This document shows, one piece after another, positions 1 to 9,818 of a stretch of DNA of 64,000 nt. Each line of letters begins with the position of its first letter. Positions within the stretch are counted from its first letter, which is position 1. The notes beneath the pieces were generated by a model that ran no database searches, was not told the DNA's origin, and worked only from the letters and a program-made list of their open reading frames with translations. The stretch is from Eriocheir sinensis (taxonomy: Eukaryota; Arthropoda; Malacostraca; Decapoda; Varunidae): assembly GCF_024679095.1 (NCBI RefSeq), contig NW_026111184.1:372001-436000 (forward strand). The letters are read 5' to 3'. The position numbers were made by a program, and so were the translations under genes.

Positions 1-1443
1 ATACAAATTTACGTTATTTATGTGTATTTCGCATATCTATTTCAATACAAATTTTCTTTATTGTATGTGCCTTTTGTATATTTATTTTGATGCAAATTTA
101 ATTATTTTATGTGTATTTTTGTATATATATTTTTAAACAAATATGCGTTATTATATGGGTATTTTGCATCTTTATTTTCATACAAATTTACATTATTTTA
201 TTGATTGTCTGTTTATTTATTTTGATACGATTTTACGTTATACTGTGTATTTTGTATATATATTTTTAGACATATTTACATTATTTAATGTCTATTTTGT
301 ACATATATTTTATGGAAATTTACGTTATCTTATGTGTATTTGTTTATATATTTTCATACAAATTTACATTATTTTATGTGTATTTTGTATATGTATTTCA
401 ATAAAAATTTGCCTAATTTCATTTGTATTTTGCATATCTATTTTCAAACAAATTTAAATTATTTTTGTGTATTTTTGTATTATTTTTATACAATTTTTTT
501 TTATTTGTATTTTGTATATATATTTTCCTACACATATACATTCTTTTAGAGGAAATTTTGTTTATTTATTTTGATACGAATTTACATTATTTTATATGTA
601 TTTTGTATATGTATTTTTCTATGTATTTACATTATTTTATGTGTATTTTGTATATATATTTTCATAAAAATTTACGTAGTTTTATTGTGTGTATTCGTAT
701 ATATTTTGATAAAAATTTTCATTGTTTTATCTGTTTTTTGCATATCTATTTCAATAAAAATCTACCTTATTGTATGTGTATTTTGTATATTTATTTTAAT
801 ACAAATTTAATTATTTTGTGTATTTTTGTATATATATTTTTTTAAATATGAGATATTTTATGGGTATTTTGCATCTTTAATTTTATAAATTTTTACATTA
901 CGTACATATCTTTTATACATATTTACATTATTTAATGTGTATTTTGTTTATATATTTTTATACAAATTTACGTTATTATATGTGTATTTGAATATATATT
1001 TTGATACAAATTTACATTATTTTATGTATTTTCTATATTTATTTCAATTCAAATTTAGCTTATTTTATGTCTTTTGTATATCTATTTTCAAACAAATTTA
1101 ACTATTTTTGTTTATTTTTGTATATAGTTTTATACAATTTTACGTTGATTTATGTGTATTTTGTATATTTATATTTATACAAGTAAACATTCTTTTATTG
1201 GCATTTAGTTTATTTATTTTGATACGAATTTACATTATTTTATGTGTATTTCGTACACATTTTCTTATACGTATTTACTTCATTTTATGTGTATTTTGTA
1301 TATATTTTTTTTATAGAAATCTACGTTATTTTATGTGTATTCGTATGTATATTTTGAAACAAATTTACATTGTTTTATATGTATTTTGCATATCTATTTC
1401 AATACAAATTTACCTTATTGTATGTGTTTTTTGTATATTTATT
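1..1443 (+). repeat. 45-bp AT-rich satellite, T-rich strand up; left part of duplicated segment
   Basis: Tandem ~45-bp monomers with landmarks ATGTGTATTTTGTATA and ATACAAATTTACATTAT, each slightly different from its neighbour. The block is cut by the P-like transposon at its right end. It is nearly identical to the segment starting at 7135 (offset 7134, drifting to 7137 through small indels), so it is one arm of a segmental duplication whose left limit lies before this window. Open frames here, such as 143-457 on the + strand, show a 15-residue hydrophobic periodicity from the monomer and are not credible genes. Confidence 0.9.
1437..1443. repeat. Target-site duplication, left copy, of the P-like element
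   Basis: ATTTATT directly precedes the left terminal inverted repeat and is repeated directly after the right one at 3717-3723. Removing the element and one copy restores a normal satellite monomer (TGTATATTTATTTTAATAC). The family usually makes 8-bp duplications; only 7 bases match here, because the eighth position differs on the two sides. Confidence 0.9.
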
Positions 1444-1472
1444 CATAGACTTCACAACTAGTTGACGGGAAA
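1444..1472 (+). repeat. Left terminal inverted repeat of the P-like element
   Basis: The 29-bp end matches the reverse complement of 3688-3716 at 25 positions: CATAGACTTCACAA and TTGACGGGAAA are shared. The only mismatches are the four contiguous bases at positions 15-18 (CTAG here, TCTC on the other side), which looks like a block replacement and not scattered decay. Confidence 0.9.
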
Positions 1473-2002
1473 TCTCTTCAGTCTTGGCGCGCTGGCTTCG
1501 CGTAAGGGGCCGATTGTTATGGCGACTTTCACTGCGACAACTCAAACACACTCTGCGTTCTTCCTCCGAATTTAAGTGGAAACAGGACGAAATCTTCAAG
1601 TTTTAGTGCATACAAGCAGCCAGGAGTGTCTCTAGAGTGATTTGGTCGAGGATTCAAGGTAACTTATATAAAATAGCACCATGCGTGCACTTTGAAAACG
1701 TTGTGTAAAAAATGGCAAATTTGCGTAACTTTAGGTTGAAATCTTTACGTAAAATGAATGATAACTGTAGGATAGTGAAGTCCACAGTTTTACGTATTAG
1801 GAAACAAGAAATGTACGTTTAGTTAGTGCCTACATGGCAACTCAGCTCAGTTCCCGCGTCGCCTAACTCGCCTTAGGCACGCAGTCAGCTGTCCTGCCTC
1901 TGTTTACTCTCCAAGTAAAGGACCTACAGTTATTCATCGTCTCTGTACCCTTCCCCACAACTGCAAGGATCTAGAGGACGATACAAGAAGACACAGAAGG
2001 CA
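1473..2002 (+). other. 5' non-coding part of the P-like element
   Basis: No convincing coding exon. It contains GGGGCCGATT at 1506-1515, which recurs inverted near the right end (3670-3679, and again at 3655-3664) and could be a subterminal transposase-binding repeat. A TATA-like stretch TATATAAAA lies at 1665-1673, and a possible splice donor AAG/GTAACT is centred on 1658/1659. No cysteine pattern of a THAP domain was found in short frames. Whether this is original 5' sequence or the flank of a large internal deletion cannot be decided here. Confidence 0.5.
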
Positions 2003-3115
2003 GTGGATCGAGTGGAAGTGACGGAGGAGACACAAGATATGAGGACGCCGCGACCCCGTGGAGTAAACTGTGGAGGAGCCGTACTACGCCATCAGTGCAG
2101 TGACTCAGTGTTGTGTGCAGTGCAGTGGTGTGTTCAGTGCAGTGTGGTAGTGAGGGGGCTGTTCACTACGTCCTACGGGGTCGAGTATGTGTGCATGGGG
2201 AAGGCCAACTCTGACCCGACTGAGCACTCTTTCGGCAAGCGCCGCACCATGTGCGGCGCCAACTACTGGACGAGCGTGCAGAACTTCATGGTGAGCAACA
2301 GGTTGGCCCAGCGCCTGCATTTGCTGAAGCTCGTCGGGTTCTTCCCCGGGGACGTGCAGGCCGACCTGGACCGGGCCAAGGCAGAGGAGAAGGAGGACGA
2401 CGAGGTGATCTTGGCCCAGCTTGCCAGGAAGCTGGCCGACGACCAGCCGGACCCGCCGACGGACGAGTTGCTCCTCGCCGCGGTCGGCAACTACGCCGGC
2501 TACCTGGCCAGGAAGGTCCAGGCCAACTCCTCTGTGGCCGAGTGCTGCAAGCAGGAGCTTGCCCAGCAGGAGGAGATGAAGATTACCGTGGAGCTCGACG
2601 ACCCGCCCTCTGTGATGTTCGACGCCCTGGTCGAGCTGGTCGACAGGGGAGAGCTGGAGACGGGCCGGGCGGTCCTGAAGCGGCCATCTCTCCCAATGGC
2701 CCACATGGCGTCCTTCGGGATGTCGCTGTGGGACTCGCTGATGTGCAGGGAGGACAAGAAGGAGCGCAGGTTGAGGTTCCTCGCCCTTGCCATGCGCCAG
2801 AGGGACGGGTTCAGGCACCTCCTGGAGTTCCTGGCGGCCTCAGACCCGACCTTGCAGGGGTACAGGTGCCAGGAGGGGCACAACCTGGCCAACACCATCT
2901 TGCCGCACATCAGCAGGTCCCTCTTCAACTGTTTCGGTGCTAATTTCTCCAAGGACGTGACCTCAGAAGCGAGGAAGAACAAGGCCTTGAAGCAGCCGAC
3001 CGGCAGGAAGAGGAGCAGTATCGAGGAGGGCAGGAAGGAGACGGCGAGGAACAGGGACGTGTACAAGTCCAGGAAACTGATCGGGGCCCTGTCACAGGCC
3101 AAAAGGCTAAAGTGA
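2003..3115 (+). CDS. P-element/THAP9-type transposase, C-terminal fragment (370 codons, uninterrupted)
   Basis: Recognisable similarity begins near residue 53. Residues 70-78 carry the S-D-P-x-E-x-x-F-G motif, followed by C-G-A-N-Y-W at 84-89; residues 163-171 read N-Y-A-G-Y-L-A-R-K, with Cys181-Cys182 after it; residues 211-217 are L-V-D-R-G-E-L. This motif order is typical of the C-terminal region of P and THAP9 transposases. The N-terminal THAP DNA-binding domain, the dimerisation coiled coil and the catalytic acidic core are absent. The tail (about 320-370) is strongly basic. The first ~50 residues are Cys/Val-rich, unlike the family, and are encoded across a CAGTG-rich stretch, so the Met at 2003 is only the first in-frame one and the true exon may begin at a splice acceptor near 2100-2150. 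GC-rich codons contrast sharply with the satellite. No in-frame stop, so decay is recent or the frame was selected. Likely inactive for transposition alone. Confidence 0.75.
   Translation: MDRVEVTEETQDMRTPRPRGVNCGGAVLRHQCSDSVLCAVQWCVQCSVVVRGLFTTSYGVEYVCMGKANSDPTEHSFGKRRTMCGANYWTSVQNFMVSNRLAQRLHLLKLVGFFPGDVQADLDRAKAEEKEDDEVILAQLARKLADDQPDPPTDELLLAAVGNYAGYLARKVQANSSVAECCKQELAQQEEMKITVELDDPPSVMFDALVELVDRGELETGRAVLKRPSLPMAHMASFGMSLWDSLMCREDKKERRLRFLALAMRQRDGFRHLLEFLAASDPTLQGYRCQEGHNLANTILPHISRSLFNCFGANFSKDVTSEARKNKALKQPTGRKRSSIEEGRKETARNRDVYKSRKLIGALSQAKRLK
2093..2151 (+). repeat. CAGTG-rich degenerate simple repeat within the P-like frame
   Basis: CAGTG and variants (CAGTGCAGTG, CTCAGTG, TTCAGTGCAGTG) occur about eight times in 60 bp, immediately upstream of the first residues that resemble P transposase. 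It could be filler from an internal-deletion repair event or a cluster of AG splice acceptors. Function unknown. Confidence 0.6.
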
Positions 3116-3687
3116 TTGTTCAGGACGAGGGCCAGATAGCCGGCAAGACGTGCTGCGGCAATAGTGACATCGGAATTCAACCAAAATAAGTTGTGATTGT
3201 ATATAGAAAAATGAATATTTTGCTTTTGTTGAGTAAAATTAAGATGTTTCTGCATGCTTTCCTCAAGTATTAAGTTTCTAATGTGAAAATTAAGTGATTT
3301 ATTAGATGTTAAAACTTACGTAAAAATTGCACTAAAAAAAAAATAAGTAGCTATTTCGGGCAAAAACTTATAAGATATGCTAAATATTGCTATTGATTCT
3401 GAAAATATAAGTGATTATCTCTGCATTTGGTGATGTTTGTGCATCTAGCGTAAAATCTGAGGATTTTATAGCCTTTTTAAGTTTTGTTATACTTATATAA
3501 AAAACAATTAATCGGGATTTTATTAGGGAACGACTTTGAATTTTTTGATACCGCTGCTCATGGAGACTCATATATGCCTAAGGGAGGTGCCTGTTTTAGT
3601 TTCAGGTCGCTAGCTGCTTTGGTTTTGAAAATATTTAAATTTTAAATTTTTGAAAATCGGCCCCCTGCGAATCGGCCCCGCGCCCCG
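3116..3687 (+). other. 3' non-coding part of the P-like element
   Basis: The AT content rises after the stop codon at 3113-3115. No further coding exon is convincing; the minus-strand frames here and over the coding region are antisense shadows. No canonical AATAAA was found. The last 40 bp turn GC-rich and hold two AATCGGCCCC copies (3655-3664 and 3670-3679), inverted partners of 1506-1515. Confidence 0.6.
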
Positions 3688-3716
3688 TTTCCCGTCAAGA
3701 GATTGTGAAGTCTATG
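3688..3716 (-). repeat. Right terminal inverted repeat of the P-like element
   Basis: The reverse complement reads CATAGACTTCACAA, then TCTC, then TTGACGGGAAA, matching the left end at 25 of 29 positions. It ends with TG directly before the second ATTTATT. Confidence 0.9.
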
Positions 3717-3723
3717 ATTTATT
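3717..3723. repeat. Target-site duplication, right copy, of the P-like element
   Basis: ATTTATT follows the right inverted repeat and continues smoothly into satellite (TTAATACAAATTTAAATATT). The paralogous empty locus has a single ATTTATT at 8573-8579. Confidence 0.9.
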
Positions 3724-6700
3724 TTAATACAAATTTAAATATTTTAGGTGCATTTTGGTATATATATTTTCATAAAAAATGCGTTGTTTTATATGTATTT
3801 TGCATCTTTATTTTCATACAAATTTACATTATTTTTTTAATAGCCTGTGTATTTATTTTGATACTATTTTACATTATTCTATGTATGTTTTGTATATATT
3901 TTTTTTATACATATTTACATTATTTAATGTGTATTTTCTATATATATTTCATACAAATTTTCTTTATCTTAAGTGTATTTGTTTATATATTTTTATTCAA
4001 ATTTACATTATTTTATGTGTATTTTGTATATGTATTTCAATAGAAATTTACCTAATTTCATGTGTATTTTGTATATATATTTTATACAAATTTAAATTAT
4101 TTTTTGTGTATTTTTGTATAGAGTTTTATACAAATTTAGCTTATTTTATTTTTATTTTGTAGATATATTTTCATACAAATTTAATTACTTCTGTGTATTT
4201 TTGTATATAGTTTAATATAAATTTACGTTATTTTATGTGTATTTTGTATATTTATATTTATACAAATACACATTCTTTTATTGGTATTTTGTTTATTTAT
4301 TTTGATACGAATTTACATTATTTAATGTGTATTTTGTATACATTTGTTTATACGTATTTACTTCTTTTTATGTGTATTTTGTATATATTTTTATAGAAAT
4401 CTACGTTATTTTGTGTGTATTCGTATATATATTTTGAAACAAATTTACATTGTTTTAAATTATTTTGCATATCTATTTCAATACAAATTTACCTTATTTT
4501 ATGTGCATTTTGTATATTTATTTTAATACAAATTCAAATATTTTATGTGTATTTTGCTATATACATTTTTATAAAAAAATGCGTTTCTTTATGGGTATTT
4601 TGCATCTTAATTTACATACATATTTACATTATTTTATTAAGATTCTGTGTATTTATTTTGACACTATTTTACATTATTCTATATGTGTTTTGTATATATA
4701 TTTTTTTATACATATTTACATAATTTAATGTGTATTTTTTATATATATTTTATACAAATTTACGTAATTTTAGGTGTATTTTTTATATATTTTCATTCAA
4801 ATTTAAATATTATTTTGTGTATTTTGTAGATGTATTTCAATACAAATCTACCTAATTTTATGTATATTTTGTACATGTATTTAAATACAAATTTATTTAA
4901 TTATATGAGTGTTTTGTATATCTATTTTCATGCAAATTGAAATTAATTGTGTATTTTTGTATATATTTTTATACAAATATATTTTGTATATTTTTTTTCC
5001 TACATATATACGTTCTTTTATCGTAGTTTTGTTTATTTATTTTTATACGAATATACATTATTTTAGGTGTATTTGATATGTATATTTTTATACTTATTTA
5101 TATCATTTTATTTGTGTTTTGAATATATATTTTCATAGAAATTTACTCTATTTTATGGGTATTCGTATATATATTTTGATACAAATTTACATTATTTATG
5201 TTTTTTTTTCATATCTATTTCAATACAAATTTACCATATTGTATGTGTATTTTGTATATCTATTTTAATACAAATTTAATTATTTTATGTGTATTTTTGT
5301 AAAAATATGCGTTATTATTTGGGTATTTTGCATCTTTATTTTCATACAAATTTACATTATTTTATTGATATTCTGTTTATTTATTTTGATACGATTTTAC
5401 ATTATTCTATGTGTATTTTGTATATATATTTTTATACACATTTACATTATTTAATGTATATTTTGTATATATATTTTATATAAATTTACGCTATTTTATG
5501 TGTATTTGTTTATATATTTTCATACAAATTTACAATATTTTATGTGTAATTTGTATATGTATTTCAATACAGATTTGCCTAATTTTATGTGTATTTTGCA
5601 TATCTATTTTCAAATAAATTTAAATAATTTTTATGTATTTTTTATATATTTTTATACAAATTTTAGTTATTTTATTTGTATTTTGTATTTATATTTTCCT
5701 ACAAATATACATTCTTTTAGTGGAATTTTGTTCATTTATTTTCAAAAGAATTTACATAATTTGATGTGTATTTTGTATATATATTTTTCTACGTATTTAC
5801 ATAATTTTATGTGTATTTTTTATATATATTTTCATAAAAATTTACGTTATTTTATTGTGTGTATTCGTATATGTTTTGATACAAATTTACATTATTTTAT
5901 GTTTATTTTGCATATCTATTTCAATATAGATTTACCTTATTGTATGTGTATTTTGTATATTTATTTTAATAAAAATTTAATTATTTTATGTGTACTTTGT
6001 ATACATTTTCTTATACGTATTTACTTCATTTTATGTGTTTTTTGTATATATATTTTTATAGTAATCTACGTTATTTTATATGTACTGGTATATATATTTT
6101 GAAGCAAATTTACATTGTTTTATATGTATTTAGCATATCTATTTCAATATAAATCTACCTTATTGTATGTGCATTTTGTATATTTATTGTAATACAAATT
6201 TAAATATTTTATTATTTTGGTATATATATTTTTATAAAAAGAGTTTTATAAAAATTTAAAATATTTTATGTGTATTTTGTATATCTATTTTCATACAAAT
6301 ACACATTTTTTATTGTTATTTTGTTTATTTATATTTAATAGAATTCACATTATTTAATGTGTATTGGGTATATATTTTTATACGTATTTACGTCATTTCA
6401 TGTGTATTTTGTATATATATTTCTATAGAAATATATGTTATTTTATGTGTATTCGTATTTATATTTTGAAACAAATATACATTGTTTTATGTGCATTTTG
6501 CATATTTTTTCAATATAAATCTACCTTATTGTACGTGCATTTTGTATATTAATTTTAATACAAATTTAGCTATTCTATGTGTATTTTTGTATATGTATTT
6601 TCATAAAAAAATGCTTTATTTTATGGGTATTTTGCATCTTTATTTTCATACAAATTTACATTATTTTATTGATATTCTGTGTATTTATTTTGATACGATT

Positions 6701-7134
6701 TTACATTATTCTATGTATATTTTGTATATATATTTCATACAAATGAACGTTATTTTATGTGAATTTGTTTTCATTTCATACAAATTTACATTATTTTATG
6801 TGTATTTTGTACATGTATTTAAATACAAATTTAAATAATTATATGTGTATTATGTATATCTATTTTCATACAAATTTAAATGAATTTTGTGTATTTTAGT
6901 ATATATTTTTATTCAAATTTTCGTAATTTTATGTGAATTTTGTATATTTATTTTCCTACAATTATACGTTCTTTTATCGGAATTTTGTTTATTTATTTTG
7001 ATACGAATTTTCATTATTTTAGGTGTATTTGATATATATATTTTTATACTTATTTACATAATTTTATATGTATTTTGAATATATATTTTCATAGAAATTT
7101 ACTCTATTTTACGTGTATTCGTATATATATTTTG

Positions 7135-8985
7135 ATACAAATTTACGTTATTTATGTGTATTTCGCATATCTATTTCAATACAAATTTTCTTTATTGTAT
7201 GTGCCTTTTGTATATTTATTTTGATGCAAATTTAATTATTTTATGTGTATTTTTGTATATATATTTTTAAACAAATATGCGTTATTATATGGGTATTTTG
7301 CATCTTTATTTTCATACAAATTTACATTATTTTATTGATTGTCTGTTTATTTATTTTGATACGATTTTACGTTATACTGTGTATTTTGTATATATATTTT
7401 TAGACATATTTACATTATTTAATGTCTATTTTGTACATATATTTTATGGAAATTTACGTTATCTTATGTGTATTTGTTTATATATTTTCATACAAATTTA
7501 CATTATTTTATGTGTATTTTGTATATGTATTTCAATAAAAATTTGCCTAATTTCATTTGTATTTTGCATATCTATTTTCAAACAAATTTAAATTATTTTT
7601 GTGTATTTTTGTATTATTTTTATAAAAAAAATTTTTTATTTGTATTTTGTATATATATTTTCCTACACATATACATTCTTTTAGAGGAAATTTTGTTTAT
7701 TTATTTTGATACGAATTTACATTATTTTATGTGTATTTTGTATATATATTTTTCTATGTATTTACATTATTTTATGTGTATTTTGTATATATATTTTCAT
7801 AAAAATTTACGTAGTTTTATTGTGTGTATTCGTATATATTTTGATAAAAATTTTCATTGTTTTATCTGTTTTTTGCATATCTATTTCAATAAAAATCTAC
7901 CTTATTGTATGTGTATTTTGTATATTTATTTTAATACAAATTTAATTATTTTATGTGTATTTTTGTATATATATTTTTTTAAATATGATATATTTTATGG
8001 GTATTTTGCATCTTTAATTTTAAAAATTTTTACATAACGTACATATCTTTTATACATATTTACATTATTTAATGTGTATTATGTTTATATATTTTTATAC
8101 AAATTTACGTTATTATATGTGTATTTGAATATATATTTTGATACAAATTTACATTATTTTATGTATTTTCTATATTTATTTCAATTCAAATTTAGCTTAT
8201 TTTATGTCTTTTGTATATCTATTTTCAAACAAATTTAACTATTTTTGTTTATTTTTGTATATAGTTTTATACAATTTTACGTTGATTTATGTGTATTTTG
8301 TATATTTATATTTATACAAGTAAACATTCTTTTATTGGCATTTAGTTTATTTATTTTGATACGAATTTACATTATTTTATGTGTATTTCGTACACATTTT
8401 CTTATACGTATTTACTTCATTTTATGTGTATTTTGTATATATATTTTATAGAAATCTACGTTATTTTATGTGTATTCGTATGTATATTTTGAAACAAATT
8501 TACATTGTTTTATATGTATTTTGCATATCTATTTCAATACAAATTTACCTTATTGTATGTGCATTTTGTATATTTATTGTAATACAAATTTAAATATTTT
8601 AGGTGCATTTTGGTATATATATTTTCATAAAAAATGCGTTGTTTTATATGTATTTTGCATCTTTATTTTCATACAAATTTACATTATTTTTTTAATAGCC
8701 TGTGTATTTATTTTGATAGTATTTTACATTATTCTATGTATGTTTTTTTTATACATATTTACATTATTTAATGTGTATTTTCTATATATATATTTCATAC
8801 AAATTTTCTTTATCTTAAGTGTATTTGTTTATATATTTTTATTCAAACTTACATTATTTTATGTGTATTTTGTATATGTATTTCAATAGAAATTTACCTA
8901 ATTTCATGTGTATTTTGTATATATATTTTATACAAATTTTAACTATTTTTTGTGTATTTTTGTATAGAGTTTTATACAAATTTAC
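7135..8985 (+). repeat. Segmental duplicate of 1-1443 joined to 3717-4138 (P-element empty site)
   Basis: This segment follows 1-1443 almost base for base and then, without the transposon, follows 3724-4138 (offset 4855), diverging near 8985. Both copies share private variants such as the run AAAAAATGCGTTGTTTTATA and the odd TTTTTTTAATAGCCTGTG. A small indel sits near 7630 in a poly-A/poly-T stretch. It is the paralogous empty site for the P-like insertion. Confidence 0.88.
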
Positions 8986-9818
8986 AATATTTTATGTGTA
9001 TTTTGTATATCTATTTTCATACAAATACACATTCTTTTATTGATATTTTGTTTATTTACTTTGATGCGAATTTACATTATTTAATGTGAATTGTGTATAT
9101 ATATTTTTATACGTATTTGCGTCATTTCATGTGAATTTTGAATATATATTTCTATAGAAATATACGTCATTTTATGTGTATTCGTATATATATTTTGAAA
9201 CAAATATACATTGTTTTATGTACATTTTGCATATTTTTTCAATACAAATTTACCTTATTGTACGTGCATTTTGTATATTTATTTTAATACAAATTTAGCT
9301 ATTCTATGTGTATTTTTGTATATGTATTTTTTTTTTATAAAAATATGCTTTATTTTATGGGTATTTTGCATCTTTATTTTCATACAAAATTACATTATTT
9401 TATTTTTATTTTACATTATTCTATGTATATTTTGTATCTATTTTATACCAATGTACGTTATTTTATGTGAATTTGTTTTCATTTCATACAAATTTACATT
9501 ATTTTATGTGAATTTTGTACATGTATTTAAATACAAATTTAACTAATTATATGTGTATTTTGTATATCTATTTTCATACAAATTGAAATTAATTTTGTGT
9601 ATTTTTGTGTATATTTTTATTCAAATTTTCGTAATTTTATGTATATTTTGTATTTTATTTTCCTACAAATATACGTTCTTTTATCGGAATTTTATTTATT
9701 TATTTTGATACGAATTTTAATTTTTTTTAGGTGTATATGATATATATATTTTTATACTTATTTTCATAATTTTATATGTATTTTGAATATATATTTTCAT
9801 AGAAATTTACTCTATATG

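Larger units (their letters stand above)
1444..3716 (+). mobile_element. P-superfamily DNA transposon, internally reduced copy
   Basis: A 2273-bp island of ordinary to GC-rich DNA inside the AT-rich satellite. Seen directly: 29-bp terminal inverted repeats starting CATAGAC and ending GTCTATG, a 7-bp flanking duplication, GGGGCCGATT repeats near both ends in inverted orientation, and one long reading frame (2003-3115) resembling the C-terminal third of P/THAP9 transposases. CA...TG ends and 7-8-bp duplications fit the P superfamily; hAT elements also make 8-bp duplications, but the protein motifs favour P. There is no THAP zinc-finger exon and no N-terminal catalytic region, so this copy should not be autonomous. 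A paralogous copy of the surrounding satellite without the element exists at about 8520-8640. Confidence 0.85.
3717..9818 (+). repeat. 45-bp satellite, T-rich strand up, with ~0.6-0.75 kb higher-order periodicity
   Basis: The marker monomer containing TCGTAT recurs at 4421, 5163, 5865, 6453, 7119, 7830, 8476 and 9182, giving spacings of 588-742 bp, or 13-16 monomers. Neighbouring monomers are recognisably different types, for example ones with TTTGCATATCTATTTCAATA, GGGTATTTTGCATCTTTA or GATACGAATTTACATT, and they follow each other in a fairly constant order. The block ends at a strand switch near 9818, where ATAGAAATTTACTCTATATG is followed by A-rich monomers. Confidence 0.9.

Noticed and set aside
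143..457. Open frame on the + strand (and an identical protein at 7277-7591) that might be a duplicated gene
   Set aside because: The identity comes from the segmental duplication of satellite. The product is a 15-residue periodic hydrophobic repeat with no domain, and other frames over the same bases are also open.
2105..2818. 237-codon frame on the minus strand across the P-like coding region
   Set aside because: Antisense shadow of a GC-rich coding region; it shows no family motif, while the + strand frame does. The same holds for 2500-3255 (-) and 2251-2943 (+, another phase).
1444..3716. hAT superfamily assignment for the first transposon
   Set aside because: hAT ends and 8-bp duplications could look similar, but no hAT dimerisation signature is seen, whereas the motif order in the protein fits P/THAP9. 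The duplication here is 7 bp.
3717..9818. CRISPR-like regular repeats
   Set aside because: Monomers are contiguous with no unique spacers, the repeats are not conserved enough, and the sequence is eukaryotic satellite.
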